Source: Clostridiales bacterium
GTDB lineage: Bacteria > Bacillota > Clostridia > Oscillospirales > Oscillospiraceae
NCBI GenBank assembly: GCA_019418025.1
Contig: DYCR01000004.1
Location: 59,408-123,407, forward strand
DNA length: 64,000 bases
Direction: 5' to 3'
Shown: positions 26,656-35,364 of the stretch, in pieces
Layout: each line of letters begins with the position of its first letter
Position numbering within the stretch: position 1 is the first letter of the stretch
Notes under the pieces: model-generated
Told to the model about the DNA's origin: nothing
The model's input: only the letters and a program-made list of their open reading frames with translations
Databases searched by the model: none
Translations under genes and position numbers: made by a program

Positions 26656-26984
26656 TGGATGCAGAAGCCAAACGTCAACAGGAAAAAGAAGTCGTATCCC
26701 TGATGATCGCCCTGTATTGCCGGAAAAAGCACGGGGGCAAGACCCTTTGCCCCGACTGCGCGGCACTGGATGCCTATGCCAAAAAGCGCAGCGAGCATTG
26801 CCCCTTTATGGAGACAAAGACCTTTTGCTCCAACTGCAAGGTGCATTGCTACAAGCCGGAAATGCGGCAGAAGATTCGCCAGGTTATGCGCTTCTCCGGC
26901 CCCAGAATGATCTTCTATCACCCGGTCATGGCCATCCGCCATGTGATCGAATCCAAGAAAGAACAACGCAGAATGGAGAAATAA
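26655..26984 (+). CDS. YgbA-family (nitrous-oxide-stimulated promoter family) protein
   Basis: 109-residue basic protein with Cys pairs CPDC, CPF and CSNCKVHC, then KPEMRQKIRQVMRFSGPRM, the signature of YgbA-like proteins known from NsrR/nitric-oxide regulons. The cysteines suggest an iron-sulfur or zinc site. It overlaps the preceding ABC gene by 1 bp. Here it is placed in an apparently iron-controlled operon, which links it to metal or nitrosative stress; the reaction is unknown. Confidence 0.88.
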   Translation: MDAEAKRQQEKEVVSLMIALYCRKKHGGKTLCPDCAALDAYAKKRSEHCPFMETKTFCSNCKVHCYKPEMRQKIRQVMRFSGPRMIFYHPVMAIRHVIESKKEQRRMEK

Positions 26985-26985
26985 T

Positions 26986-27390
26986 ATGAATGTGAAGAAA
27001 ATAGTTTACATTGTTTTGGGCTGTATCGGACTGGGACTGGGTGCCGTGGGTGCGGTGCTTCCTCTGCTGCCCAGCTTCCCGTTTCTGATGCTGGCAGCAT
27101 ACTGCTTTGCAAGAAGCTCCCAGCGGCTGCATAATTGGTTTACCGCCACAAAGCTTTACAAGGACAACCTGCAAAGCTACGTGGAGGGCAAGGGCATGAC
27201 TAAGAAAACCAAGATCCGCATTATGGTCACGGTCACCCTGCTGATGTCCATCGGCTTTATCATGATGCACGCCGTCCCCGTGGGTCGGATCATTCTTGCC
27301 TGCGTTTGGCTGTTCCATCTGGTTTATTTCATCTTCGGCATCAAGACGATCCCCGTCACCGGTGCCAAGGAAACAGCAGAATGTAACTGA
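26986..27390 (+). CDS. DUF454 (YbaN-like) membrane protein
   Basis: 134-residue inner-membrane protein with the DUF454 pattern LGxGAVGAVLPLLPSFPFLMLAAYCFARSS at the N-terminus, a polar middle (YKDNLQSYVEGKGMTKKTKI) and two further helices. YbaN-like proteins have no fixed function. It starts 1 bp after the YgbA-like stop codon, so it is the last gene of the dtxR-exporter operon, before a double terminator. Confidence 0.9.
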   Translation: MNVKKIVYIVLGCIGLGLGAVGAVLPLLPSFPFLMLAAYCFARSSQRLHNWFTATKLYKDNLQSYVEGKGMTKKTKIRIMVTVTLLMSIGFIMMHAVPVGRIILACVWLFHLVYFIFGIKTIPVTGAKETAECN

Positions 27391-27401
27391 ATCTCATCTC
27401 A

Positions 27402-27475
27402 AAGCTCCTGCCGAAAGATTCGGCAGGAGCTTCTTAACTGCCCGAAAGCCCGTTCTGGACTTTCAGGCAGCTTTT
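27402..27475 (+). terminator. Double terminator after the dtxR-exporter operon
   Basis: First hairpin AAGCTCCTGCCGAA / TTCGGCAGGAGCTT (27402-27432). A second, CTGCCCGAAAG / CTTTC-GGCAG followed by CTTTT (27438-27475), closely resembles one at 46242-46281. Confidence 0.85.
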
Positions 27476-27533
27476 GCAGCGGCTCCTGCGGTCAGGTAAT
27501 TATTACATTTTTCTTAAAAATATTAAATCCATG

Positions 27534-27562
27534 CTGAAAACATCCCCAAGCTATGCTATACT
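27534..27562 (+). promoter_or_regulatory. Promoter of the AI-2E family gene
   Basis: CTGAAA (27534-27539), 17-bp spacer, TATACT (27557-27562). Confidence 0.5.
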
Positions 27563-27601
27563 GGATAACAAATCCACGAGAAAGCGTTGTGATGCCATTT
27601 T

Positions 27602-28837
27602 ATGAAAAACCCACAGCATAAACCCTACATCTATGCCATGCTTGCCGGCTTCGGTGCCATCAGTCTGAGTGTCCTGCTGTTCTTTTTTATCTATCGGCTT
27701 CAGGGCATCGGCGAGGCCATCGACCGGATCATCAACATCCTAAAGCCCTTTATTTACGGCGGTGTTGTTGCATACCTGCTCCGTCCTGCATGTAACCTTT
27801 ATTCCCGGTGGCTTTCCGGTGCGCTTCCCCAAAAGGCAAAGAAATTTGCCGACCCCTTGGCAATTTTGCTCAGCATGATCACAGGCCTGCTTGTGATCTA
27901 TGCCCTGATCATCATGATTGCTCCTCAGCTTTACCACAGCATCCTCAGCCTGTGGAACTCCCTCCCCACCAAGATCGACCAGACCATCCGGTGGTTTACC
28001 GATCATTTTGGCGAAAACGAGGTGCTTCTGGAGGTATTTGATACCAGTTACCGCGCCATTTACGAAAAGCTGACCACTTGGGGGCAGGATACCCTCATCC
28101 CCTACATCACGGGAATCGTCAGCGGTCTGGGCATGAGCGTGTGGAAGGTCCTCATTTTCTTCAAGGACTTTTTGATCGGCCTGATCGTTGCGGTGTATCT
28201 GCTGTCAAGCCGGAAGAAATTCAGCCGTCAGGGTGTCATGATCGTACACAGCATCCTGCCCCAGCGGTGGGCGGATATCGTCCTGCGGGAAATCGCCTTT
28301 GTGGATCGGATGTTCGGCGGATTCATCGACGGAAAACTGGTGGATTCTGCAATCATCGGCATTCTGTGCTATATCGGCTGCATCCTGTTCGGTTTTCCGA
28401 ATGCCCTGCTGGTGTCGGCCATTGTGGGTGTCACCAACGTGATCCCCTTCTTTGGGCCGTTCCTCGGCGCCATCCCCGCCACACTGCTGATCCTCATTGA
28501 AAGCCCCATCGACGCACTGTGGTTTGTGCTGTTCGTCCTGTTCCTGCAGCAGCTCGACGGCAACGTCATCGGCCCCAAAATTTTGGGTGACCATACCGGT
28601 GTGTCCAGCTTCTGGGTGCTGTTCTCCATCCTGCTGTTCGGCGGACTGTGGGGCATCGTGGGCATGGTGGTAGCCGTCCCCCTGTTTGCAGTCCTCTACG
28701 ACATTGCCCGCAAGCTGGTGCGCAGAGGGCTTGACCGAAACGGCTGTGCCGACCTGTTTGACCGCTATGAGCAGGAGCAGGCGGAGCAAGCCCTGCTGAA
28801 GCAGCAGAAAAAACAGAAAAAGCCCAAAAAGAAATAA
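27602..28837 (+). CDS. AI-2E family transporter (TqsA/PerM type)
   Basis: 411-residue membrane protein with about eight helices and the family signature GGFIDGKLVDSAIIGILCYIG... followed by NVIPFFGPFLGAIPA and ISPKILG-like GPKILGDHTGVSSF. Family members move hydrophobic signals or Na+/H+; the name does not prove autoinducer export. The C-terminus is a Lys/Gln-rich charged tail. The gene stands alone between two terminators. Confidence 0.92.
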   Translation: MKNPQHKPYIYAMLAGFGAISLSVLLFFFIYRLQGIGEAIDRIINILKPFIYGGVVAYLLRPACNLYSRWLSGALPQKAKKFADPLAILLSMITGLLVIYALIIMIAPQLYHSILSLWNSLPTKIDQTIRWFTDHFGENEVLLEVFDTSYRAIYEKLTTWGQDTLIPYITGIVSGLGMSVWKVLIFFKDFLIGLIVAVYLLSSRKKFSRQGVMIVHSILPQRWADIVLREIAFVDRMFGGFIDGKLVDSAIIGILCYIGCILFGFPNALLVSAIVGVTNVIPFFGPFLGAIPATLLILIESPIDALWFVLFVLFLQQLDGNVIGPKILGDHTGVSSFWVLFSILLFGGLWGIVGMVVAVPLFAVLYDIARKLVRRGLDRNGCADLFDRYEQEQAEQALLKQQKKQKKPKKK

Positions 28838-28843
28838 GCTTCT

Positions 28844-28877
28844 CCCCCTGTGTCAATTCTGACGCAGGGGGATTTTG
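28844..28877 (+). terminator. Terminator after the AI-2E family gene
   Basis: CCCCCTG-GTC / GAC-CAGGGGG with loop AATTCT, then ATTTTGTT. The 190 bp after it (28878-29066) hold nothing I can identify. Confidence 0.85.
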
Positions 28878-29070
28878 TTGGTCCGCCCCTTGAGCCTGCC
28901 CCTCTGCCCTGTATCGTCCGGAGCTGCACCTCCCCCATGTTATGGCAGATACAATTTGTCAAATCATGAAGAAATCGCCACATATTTCTCCACATTTCGC
29001 TTTATATCCACGGAATTGCTCCACAAATGATGTATTTTCTCAGCCACTGATAAAAAATGGAATTTAATGC

Positions 29071-29100
29071 TTGACAATCAACCTATTGCTATGGTAGGTT
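29071..29100 (+). promoter_or_regulatory. Promoter of the iron-box MATE gene
   Basis: TTGACA (29071-29076), 18-bp spacer, TAGGTT (29095-29100). The -35 is perfect and the -10 weak; an operator starts 7 bp later. Confidence 0.6.
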
Positions 29101-29107
29101 ATACAAG

Positions 29108-29123
29108 ATTAGCGAAAACTAAC
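29108..29123. promoter_or_regulatory. DtxR-type operator before the MATE gene
   Basis: ATTAGCGAAAACTAAC, one mismatch to GTTAG-N6-CTAAC. Confidence 0.7.
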
Positions 29124-29207
29124 TCTAATTCATTCCGGCATATGTGCCGCTATCTCATGCAGATTTCATCATATGTGGTCTGTTATTTGACAAAGGAGGA
29201 ACATCGT

Positions 29208-30560
29208 ATCAAGTACATCGCAAACAAACATTTTTACAGGGAAACCGCCATGATCGCAATTCCCATCGCCCTGCAATCGCTGCTGTCATCGTGTCTGGGA
29301 CTGATCGATACCATGATGGTCGCAAGGATCAACATGGTCAGCGCAGTAGGAACCGCCACCCAGATCGACTCCATGAACACGCTGCTTGCACTGGGCGCCA
29401 CCTCTGGCACAGCCATTTTTCTTGCACAGTACAGCGGTGCAGGCGACAGCCGGAACCTGAAAAAGACCTTTGGTCTTTCTGTCCTGCTGTCAATTCTGTC
29501 AGGCCTTTGCTTCTTTGCCGCCTCGGCACTGTTCGCCCCGGAGATCATTCACTTCTACACTCCGGACCAGTTTGTCGGGCAGCATGCCGTGTCCTATCTG
29601 GAGATCATCAAATACAGCTTCATCCCCAGCGGTCTGGCCTTCGCCTTCAGCTATGCCTTCCGCTCCGGTAAAAACACAAAAATCCCCCTCTATGTCAGCA
29701 CCTTGAAAATGCTGCTGAACGTGGTGCTGAACTATCTGCTGATTTTCGGCAAATTGGGCTTTCCGGCAATGGGGGTTCAGGGTGCTGCCATCGCCACGGT
29801 GATCTCCCATTGGGCCGGTGTCGCGGCCTATATCCTCGTTTCCGTAAAGACCCATCAGCCCTTTATCGGCAGCATAAAGGAAATGTTCTCTCTGGAGCTT
29901 TCCTTCATCCGAAGGGTTCTGGGCCGTATCTATTCTTTGATCCTCAACGAGGTGTTTTTCGGCTTTGGCGAGACCCTGTACATCAAGGCCTTCGCAACCC
30001 TCGGCCCCATCGCCATGGACGCTTATTTCGTGGGCAACAAGATCAGCAGTGTGTTTTACATCCTGATCATGGGCCTGTCCAGTGCCGCGACCATCATGCT
30101 GGGCAACGCCCTGGGCAAGGGCGAGATCCAAAAGGCAAAGGAACAGAGCGGCTATTTTCTGGGCTTTGCCGGAATTCTGGCAGTCATCTCCGTTTTGTCC
30201 ATCATCCTCTTTGCAAAGCCTCTGGTCTGGATGTTCGGCATCGAGAATGAAGCCGTTGTCCGTCTGTCCACACAGGTCGTTCAGGTCTTTGCCATTAAAA
30301 TTGCCCTGCGGCTGTTCATCGTGGTGTCCTTCTCCGCCCTTCGGGCAGGAGGCGACAGCAAATTCCTGACCTTCATCGACAGCGGTGTCATGTGGCTGGT
30401 GGGCATCCCTCTGACGTTTTTGATCGTCGAGGTTTTGGGTGTGACCTCCATTGTCTACGTCCTGCTGTTTGTACAGCTGGAGCATCTGGTGCGGATGCTG
30501 ATCGGCGTAAACCGTCTGAAAAGCGGCAAATGGGCCGTGAACCTGACCCTGCAAAATTGA
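29208..30560 (+). CDS. MATE-family efflux transporter under DtxR-type control
   Basis: Twelve-helix multidrug/toxin extrusion protein of 450 residues (FYRETAMIAIPIALQSLL start; GDSKFLTFIDSGVMWLVGIPLTF late). Start choice is unusual: the only strong ribosome site, AAGGAGG at 29193-29199, is 8 nt before an in-frame ATC at 29208, and translation from there (xKYIANKHFYRE) aligns with ordinary MATE N-termini. Alternatives are TTG at 29187 or ATG at 29250, neither with a good ribosome site. The frame open to 29067 is excluded because it starts before the promoter. Iron-controlled MATE proteins could export a siderophore or a metal-toxicity product; this is inference. Confidence 0.88.
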   Translation: MKYIANKHFYRETAMIAIPIALQSLLSSCLGLIDTMMVARINMVSAVGTATQIDSMNTLLALGATSGTAIFLAQYSGAGDSRNLKKTFGLSVLLSILSGLCFFAASALFAPEIIHFYTPDQFVGQHAVSYLEIIKYSFIPSGLAFAFSYAFRSGKNTKIPLYVSTLKMLLNVVLNYLLIFGKLGFPAMGVQGAAIATVISHWAGVAAYILVSVKTHQPFIGSIKEMFSLELSFIRRVLGRIYSLILNEVFFGFGETLYIKAFATLGPIAMDAYFVGNKISSVFYILIMGLSSAATIMLGNALGKGEIQKAKEQSGYFLGFAGILAVISVLSIILFAKPLVWMFGIENEAVVRLSTQVVQVFAIKIALRLFIVVSFSALRAGGDSKFLTFIDSGVMWLVGIPLTFLIVEVLGVTSIVYVLLFVQLEHLVRMLIGVNRLKSGKWAVNLTLQN

Positions 30561-30594
30561 CCCTGTACACCTGCCGGCACTGTCCGGCGATATA

Positions 30595-30642
30595 AAAAAT
30601 TCCGGAACCCGCCTGCATCTGCCCTTGGGTTCCGGAATTTTT
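30595..30642. terminator. Bidirectional terminator between MATE and the nitrogenase-like operon
   Basis: Perfect 16-bp arms AAAAATTCCGGAACCC / GGGTTCCGGAATTTTT around a 16-nt loop; serves both converging genes. Confidence 0.92.
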
Positions 30643-31799
30643 CATTTCTGCAAAAGCGTCTGACCAATCGATCGGATCAGACGGTATGCCCCCTCTTTTC
30701 CAACGGTGTGATCCTGCACCGGAATGTGGAGCTGATACACAAGTCCTGACTCATCAATGGGGATGGAATTTGGAACATGATTGCAAATACTGTCATACGA
30801 CAGCAGCAGCCGATCCCCGCATCCGGTAATGACCTCCTCCGGCTCTGCGTAGGGATAGCGGGATTTTTGGTGGGAGCAGAGATAGGTCGCCGGGCAGCCA
30901 AGCCCCTCAAAGAACCCCTCCAGTGCTCTGAGCATGTCCACATCTGCATAGCACAGAAGCTCCCGATCTGCCACGGACAGGATGTTCCTCAGCTGCTGCG
31001 TGAGCATCTCATACTGACGGTCAGGTTCCGCCGCCGGAGCCTCCACCCCCACAAGCCGGGCCACTGAGGACAGGAAACGGTCCTCGGTCTCCATAGACAG
31101 TGCATGGAAGCAGAGATAGGGGGTGCCGTTTCGCTTCTTCAACATTTCCGCTGCTTTCACGGCATAGTCATTGGTGACAATGTTGATCTGTCCCAAGGGC
31201 AGCCTTTCTAAGTCCCCAAAGGTGGGGCTGTTCTGCACATCGACATTCAGTCTCATGCCAAGCTCAGCCATCCTCTGTACCAAATAACCGTGATTCACTC
31301 CGTCGGCGTAGCGATGTCCCCCCAGAATGTTATAAGTCCGTGGTTCCGGCGTGCAGGAGTCTGCAAATCTCCGTGCAAGAGCCGTATAAAGCGCCTCTGC
31401 GCCCTGATAGAAATCTCCATTCAGTTTCGCCTTTACCGTGAAGATGTCCGCGCCTGTCTGCTCTCTGACCTCCGATGCGTAGCCCTCAAGGTCGATACCC
31501 ATGACCTCTGATATGGATGAGGGCATCAGGAAAATATGGCGGTACCCCCGCTCCATCATCTCCTCCACAGCCGCAAACAGCTTTTTGCTGCTGCCTGTGA
31601 TCAGATCCGCCTCACTGACCTGAGCGGAAAACAGGTTTTCTGCGGCGGACATGGGGTTGGTCCACCCCAAATGCCCATAGTTGAACACCGCATGCCCTCG
31701 GGTGGAAAAATCCAGTATCCCAAGATCCGGATACCCGGCAGTCATGTAAAACATCTGCATCCGCGCCGTTGGCATGCAGCCATATTTTTTCAAGCCCAT
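30642..31799 (-). CDS. Nitrogenase component 1-like protein (NifK/NifN-like subunit)
   Basis: 385-residue member of the nitrogenase component 1 fold (NifD/K/E/N, BchN/B, CfbD superfamily), with three Rossmann-like parts visible as HIFLMPSSISEVMGIDLEGY, YNILGGHRYADGVNHG and INIVTNDYAV. Cysteine content is low: Cys8 in [11 protein letters not shown] is the only Cys in the N-terminal region, and the usual Cys of the CPSSIIGDD-like loop is Met here. It probably forms a complex with the upstream subunit, providing few cluster ligands. It overlaps that gene by 10 bp, is last in the operon, and starts after AGGAGG. Substrate unknown. Confidence 0.85.
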   Translation of the reverse strand: MGLKKYGCMPTARMQMFYMTAGYPDLGILDFSTRGHAVFNYGHLGWTNPMSAAENLFSAQVSEADLITGSSKKLFAAVEEMMERGYRHIFLMPSSISEVMGIDLEGYASEVREQTGADIFTVKAKLNGDFYQGAEALYTALARRFADSCTPEPRTYNILGGHRYADGVNHGYLVQRMAELGMRLNVDVQNSPTFGDLERLPLGQINIVTNDYAVKAAEMLKKRNGTPYLCFHALSMETEDRFLSSVARLVGVEAPAAEPDRQYEMLTQQLRNILSVADRELLCYADVDMLRALEGFFEGLGCPATYLCSHQKSRYPYAEPEEVITGCGDRLLLSYDSICNHVPNSIPIDESGLVYQLHIPVQDHTVGKEGAYRLIRSIGQTLLQK

Positions 31800-32779
31800 T
31801 TTTCGTTCGCCTCCTGCAGCAGTTTACATAATGTCTCGAAATTCCCCCACGGGCCATCCGCTGTCAGCTCCAGATTGTTCCCCGGCGGCAGCGGTTCCGA
31901 AAAATCAAAGCTTACCCTCAGCCCTGCATCGGCAGCGGCACACTGGGCGTACTGGTATCGGTCCGCCCCATCCACTACCGCACAGGCCACGCAAACATGC
32001 TCCTGATTGAGAAAATTTGCCAGATAAACTGCGTGCCGGCTCTTGATTTGAAATACAGCGCCGCTTTCTGCAAAGCGCCGCACAATGCCCCGCATTTCGT
32101 CGATCTCCCTCTGGTCTATCCCCAAAAGGGCCTGATTCTGCTCATAATACGCCAAGGGATGGAACACCGTCTGGTCAAGGACGGTAACGCCCTGACCTTC
32201 AAAATACCGGAGAAAATCCAGAAATTTCCGATTTTTCACCACATGCACCCCCCGTGTCAGCTTCTGCTGCATCTGGCTGATGCTGTCCACCTGCTCCCAG
32301 AGCTGGTCCTGTCCTGAATGGGGACACAATTTCTTCCCTATTTGCAGATAAAGCTCCGACAGGATATCGTCAGGGCTGATGGCGGTGTAATCAGGTGCCT
32401 TTACGATCACGCAGTTTTCCGTGCCTACTGCCCCAAGCTCCGGCTCCAGATCCATGATCGACGGGATGCATGTCTCGATACATACCGTCATCATGCCGTT
32501 ATCGGCGATCCGGCTCAGCGCCTCCTCGATCTGGGCGGTGTTCCCGAAAACAAGCTCCTGATCGGTCAGCTCAAAGCCCCAGTTCCTGCCGCCGGCAAAG
32601 GGCTGCTTGGCTGCGTAGTAAACGCATTCCCCCACCCCCATGACCAGAACATTCACGTCAGGAAAGCCGCACAGCTCCTCGATGATCAGGTCCATGGGGC
32701 AGTGTCCGCAGGCATTGACACTGTAAGACTTTACCAAGGGCAGATTCTTGACACGATTGGCCGGAATGAACTTATCCAT
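31790..32779 (-). CDS. Nitrogenase component 1-like protein (NifD/NifE-like subunit)
   Basis: 329-residue second component 1-fold protein. Six cysteines lie in the first 105 residues: Cys24 and Cys27 (NACGHCP), Cys37 (EELCGF), Cys52 (GVGECVYY), Cys100 and Cys104 ([12 protein letters not shown]). The last corresponds in position to the P-cluster Cys loop of NifD. No NifD-like FeMo-cofactor Cys/His pair could be recognised, so a P-cluster-like [4Fe-4S] or [8Fe-7S] centre with a different substrate is expected. ATG at 32779 overlaps the NifH-like gene by 8 bp; longer frames are excluded by that overlap. Confidence 0.85.
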   Translation of the reverse strand: MDKFIPANRVKNLPLVKSYSVNACGHCPMDLIIEELCGFPDVNVLVMGVGECVYYAAKQPFAGGRNWGFELTDQELVFGNTAQIEEALSRIADNGMMTVCIETCIPSIMDLEPELGAVGTENCVIVKAPDYTAISPDDILSELYLQIGKKLCPHSGQDQLWEQVDSISQMQQKLTRGVHVVKNRKFLDFLRYFEGQGVTVLDQTVFHPLAYYEQNQALLGIDQREIDEMRGIVRRFAESGAVFQIKSRHAVYLANFLNQEHVCVACAVVDGADRYQYAQCAAADAGLRVSFDFSEPLPPGNNLELTADGPWGNFETLCKLLQEANEKWA

Positions 32780-33515
32780 TGGCGATCTCCTTTGCCAGTG
32801 CCAGATACCGCTGCGCCATGTCACTGTCTGCAAATGCATCCACGACGGTCTTGTGCAGCTGCTCGGCCTCCTGAACGATCTTGTCTCTGGGCAGGGTGAA
32901 GGCCACGGGCACATTCATCTCGGCTGCGGCCTTCGCCACGATCCGACCCTCATCTTCGATGTTCTTCTCGTTGACGATCAGCCCCTTGATCTGGGCATAG
33001 CCCTTGTTCTGCTGATTTTTCACCGCCTGCACAATGTTGCTTGCTGCGTACAGGGACATCATCTCACCGGAGGTGACGATGTACAGCTGATCAGAGTATC
33101 CGTTGCGGATGGGCATGGCAAAGCCTCCGCACACCACGTCCCCCAGTACGTCATACAGCACAAAATCGGGGCGGTATCTCTCGTAGACCTCCAGCTCCTC
33201 AAGCTTTTCGAAGGCCGCAATGATCCCCCGTCCGGCGCAGCCCGTCCCGGGCAGAGGGCCGCCGGCCTCCACGCAGTACACGCCGGATTCGCTCTGAAAT
33301 ACGAACGAGTCCATATCATCGGCATCTCCCTGACGCATGACATCCAGAATGGTGGGGATGCGCCGCCCCTGATTGTGATTCACCGTAGAGTCGGACTTGG
33401 GGTCACAGCCGATCTGAAAGACCCGATATCCAAGCTTCACCAGTGCCGAGGCGATGTTGGAAACCGTTGTGGACTTTCCAATGCCGCCTTTTCCGTAAAA
33501 TGCGATTTTTCTCAC
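32772..33515 (-). CDS. NifH-like ATP-dependent reductase
   Basis: 247-residue homodimeric iron-protein type ATPase that passes electrons to a component 1 partner. P-loop GKGGIGKST is at residues 8-16; the [4Fe-4S] ligands are both present as Cys93 (GCAGRG, with Arg96) and Cys129 ([12 protein letters not shown]). Shorter than NifH (about 290) at the C-terminus, like NifH-like proteins outside nitrogen fixation. A GTG start at 33515 follows GAGGT. It sits between an iron-type ABC ATPase and the two component 1-like genes. No nifB or other cofactor gene is nearby, so nitrogen fixation is unlikely. Confidence 0.92.
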   Translation of the reverse strand: MRKIAFYGKGGIGKSTTVSNIASALVKLGYRVFQIGCDPKSDSTVNHNQGRRIPTILDVMRQGDADDMDSFVFQSESGVYCVEAGGPLPGTGCAGRGIIAAFEKLEELEVYERYRPDFVLYDVLGDVVCGGFAMPIRNGYSDQLYIVTSGEMMSLYAASNIVQAVKNQQNKGYAQIKGLIVNEKNIEDEGRIVAKAAAEMNVPVAFTLPRDKIVQEAEQLHKTVVDAFADSDMAQRYLALAKEIANG

Positions 33516-33530
33516 TGTAACTACCTCATT

Positions 33531-34337
33531 TCAGTCCTGTTCATCGGTCTTTGCTGCCAGCTCATAGGAATAGCACACGGGCTTTCCGCTGCGCTCATCC
33601 GTTGCAATGCTGCCGTCGATGCCAAAGCAGGTCCGCAGGGTCTTTTCCGTCATGACCTCCCGTGGTGTTCCGTATTTCTCTGTTCTGCCGTCCTTCATGG
33701 CAAGCAGATAATCGGAATATTTGGACGCCAGGTTCAGATCATGCAGCACCATCACGATGGTGGTGTTGTGCTCCTTGTTCAGCTTCTTCAGCAGCTCCAG
33801 AACCTCCAGCTGATGGGCAAGGTCCAGATATGTGGTGGGCTCATCCAAAAGGATGATGCCGGTCTGCTGGGCCAGTGCCATTGCGATCCACGCCCGCTGA
33901 CGCTGACCGCCGGACAATCCTGCGATCTCTCTGTCGGCAAACCGGCTCATATTGGTGACAGAAAGCGCCCATTCGATGATCCTTTTATCCTCCGGCGTCA
34001 GCTTCCCCAGTCCCTTCTGGTAGGGAAATCTGCCGTAGCTCACCAGCTCCTTGCAGGTGAGTGTCCCCGGGGCCGAGGGCGACTGGGGCAGGATCGCCAT
34101 TTGCTTGGCGATCTCGCTGCTGCGCATTTTCATCATGTCCCTGTCATTGATGATCACCACGCCCTCTTCTGATTTGATGATCCTGCCGATGGCCTTCAGC
34201 ACTGTGGATTTTCCGCAGCCGTTGGCCCCGATCACAGAGGTGATCCTGCCTTTTTTCAGTTCCACATCAAAACAGGGCACGATGATGTTGCCGTCGTAAC
34301 CGACCTTCAGTTGTTGCGTAATAATACTGTTTTCCAT
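33531..34337 (-). CDS. Ferric siderophore-type ABC transporter, ATP-binding protein
   Basis: 268-residue FecE/FhuC-type ATPase. Walker A GANGCGKST near residue 37, signature LSGGQRQRAWIAMAL, Walker B IILLDEPTTYLD, and the H-loop VLHDLN are all intact. It starts 3 bp after the second permease gene and is followed 15 bp later by the NifH-like gene with no terminator between, showing that transporter and nitrogenase-like genes are one operon. Confidence 0.95.
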   Translation of the reverse strand: MENSIITQQLKVGYDGNIIVPCFDVELKKGRITSVIGANGCGKSTVLKAIGRIIKSEEGVVIINDRDMMKMRSSEIAKQMAILPQSPSAPGTLTCKELVSYGRFPYQKGLGKLTPEDKRIIEWALSVTNMSRFADREIAGLSGGQRQRAWIAMALAQQTGIILLDEPTTYLDLAHQLEVLELLKKLNKEHNTTIVMVLHDLNLASKYSDYLLAMKDGRTEKYGTPREVMTEKTLRTCFGIDGSIATDERSGKPVCYSYELAAKTDEQD

Positions 34338-34340
34338 AGC

Positions 34341-35354
34341 TTATGACCTTATCAACAAATATAAAAAATAGGGAACGGAAATCACCGATATGATGATGCC
34401 CGTTGGGATATTGGCAAACATTGCAAGCCCCCTGACCAGCATATCCGCCGTCAGGACGATGATCGCCGCCACCGTCGCCGACGCAGGAAACAGCACCCGG
34501 GCATCCGTTCCCACCATTCTGCGGGCGATATGAGGGCCGATCAGCCCCAAAAAGAAGAAGTTTCCGCCGAAGGCAACCGACGATGAGGACAGCGCCACCG
34601 CACACACGGCCAGATAAACAAACTGCCTGCCCACATCGACCCCCAGTCCCCGGGCCACGTCATAGCCCATGTTGATGACATTGAGGGTGAGGCTCTTGCG
34701 GTAGGTCAGCACGAGAAATACCGTAAGCCAAAGGGAAAACACCCCTATGAACCGCCACTCCGTGCCCCACAGCTCACCGGACTGCCACCGCTGTAAAAAT
34801 TCAAGCTTCGTATTATCCAGAAGCAGCATAAAAAACATGGACACCGCACCATATGCGCTGTTCATGGCAACGCCTGTCATAATGATCCGTGTGGGCTGTA
34901 TCCGCTGCCCCTTTTTCATCCCCAGTAGGAAAATGATCCCCGCCGAGAGCAGGCCTCCTGCCAGTGCCAGAACCGGCATGAGGAAGGGGTTGGTGCCCCG
35001 CTGCTTGATGAGCGCCACATAGATCGTGACAAACAGCCCCGATCCGGCGCTCACACCCAGAGTTCCGGGGGATGCCAGATCGTTGTGCATCAGATCCTGC
35101 ATGATAACGCCGGACACTCCCATCCCCAGCCCCACCAGAACCGACAGCACCAGTCTGGGCAGCCGGATATCGAACAGCGCCAGTCTGCCATAGTCGTCAC
35201 CGCCGCCGGTCAGCACCGCAAACACCTGCTGCACGCTCATTCGGTATTGTCCTACGCCGCAGCCGATGACGAACACCACCGCCAGTAATGCCACAAGACA
35301 TAGGTTGATACAGATCCCCCTCTGCAAGGGGGAGATATTTCTTGTCTTTTTCAT
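34341..35354 (-). CDS. Ferric siderophore-type ABC transporter, permease 2
   Basis: 337-residue FecCD/BtuC-type permease with about nine to ten helices. The family features DIRLPRLVLSVLVGLGMGVSG-like N-terminal segment and GLIGPHIARRMVG coupling loop near the end are clear. FecCD family members carry siderophores, haem or cobalamin; the iron operator upstream favours an iron chelate. Ten bp separate it from permease 1. Confidence 0.95.
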   Translation of the reverse strand: MKKTRNISPLQRGICINLCLVALLAVVFVIGCGVGQYRMSVQQVFAVLTGGGDDYGRLALFDIRLPRLVLSVLVGLGMGVSGVIMQDLMHNDLASPGTLGVSAGSGLFVTIYVALIKQRGTNPFLMPVLALAGGLLSAGIIFLLGMKKGQRIQPTRIIMTGVAMNSAYGAVSMFFMLLLDNTKLEFLQRWQSGELWGTEWRFIGVFSLWLTVFLVLTYRKSLTLNVINMGYDVARGLGVDVGRQFVYLAVCAVALSSSSVAFGGNFFFLGLIGPHIARRMVGTDARVLFPASATVAAIIVLTADMLVRGLAMFANIPTGIIISVISVPYFLYLLIRS

Positions 35355-35364
35355 AATTCACACG

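Noticed and set aside
30642..33515. True nitrogen-fixation genes
   Set aside because: No nifB, nifE/N set or FeMo-cofactor ligands; proteins are short and attached to an iron transporter.
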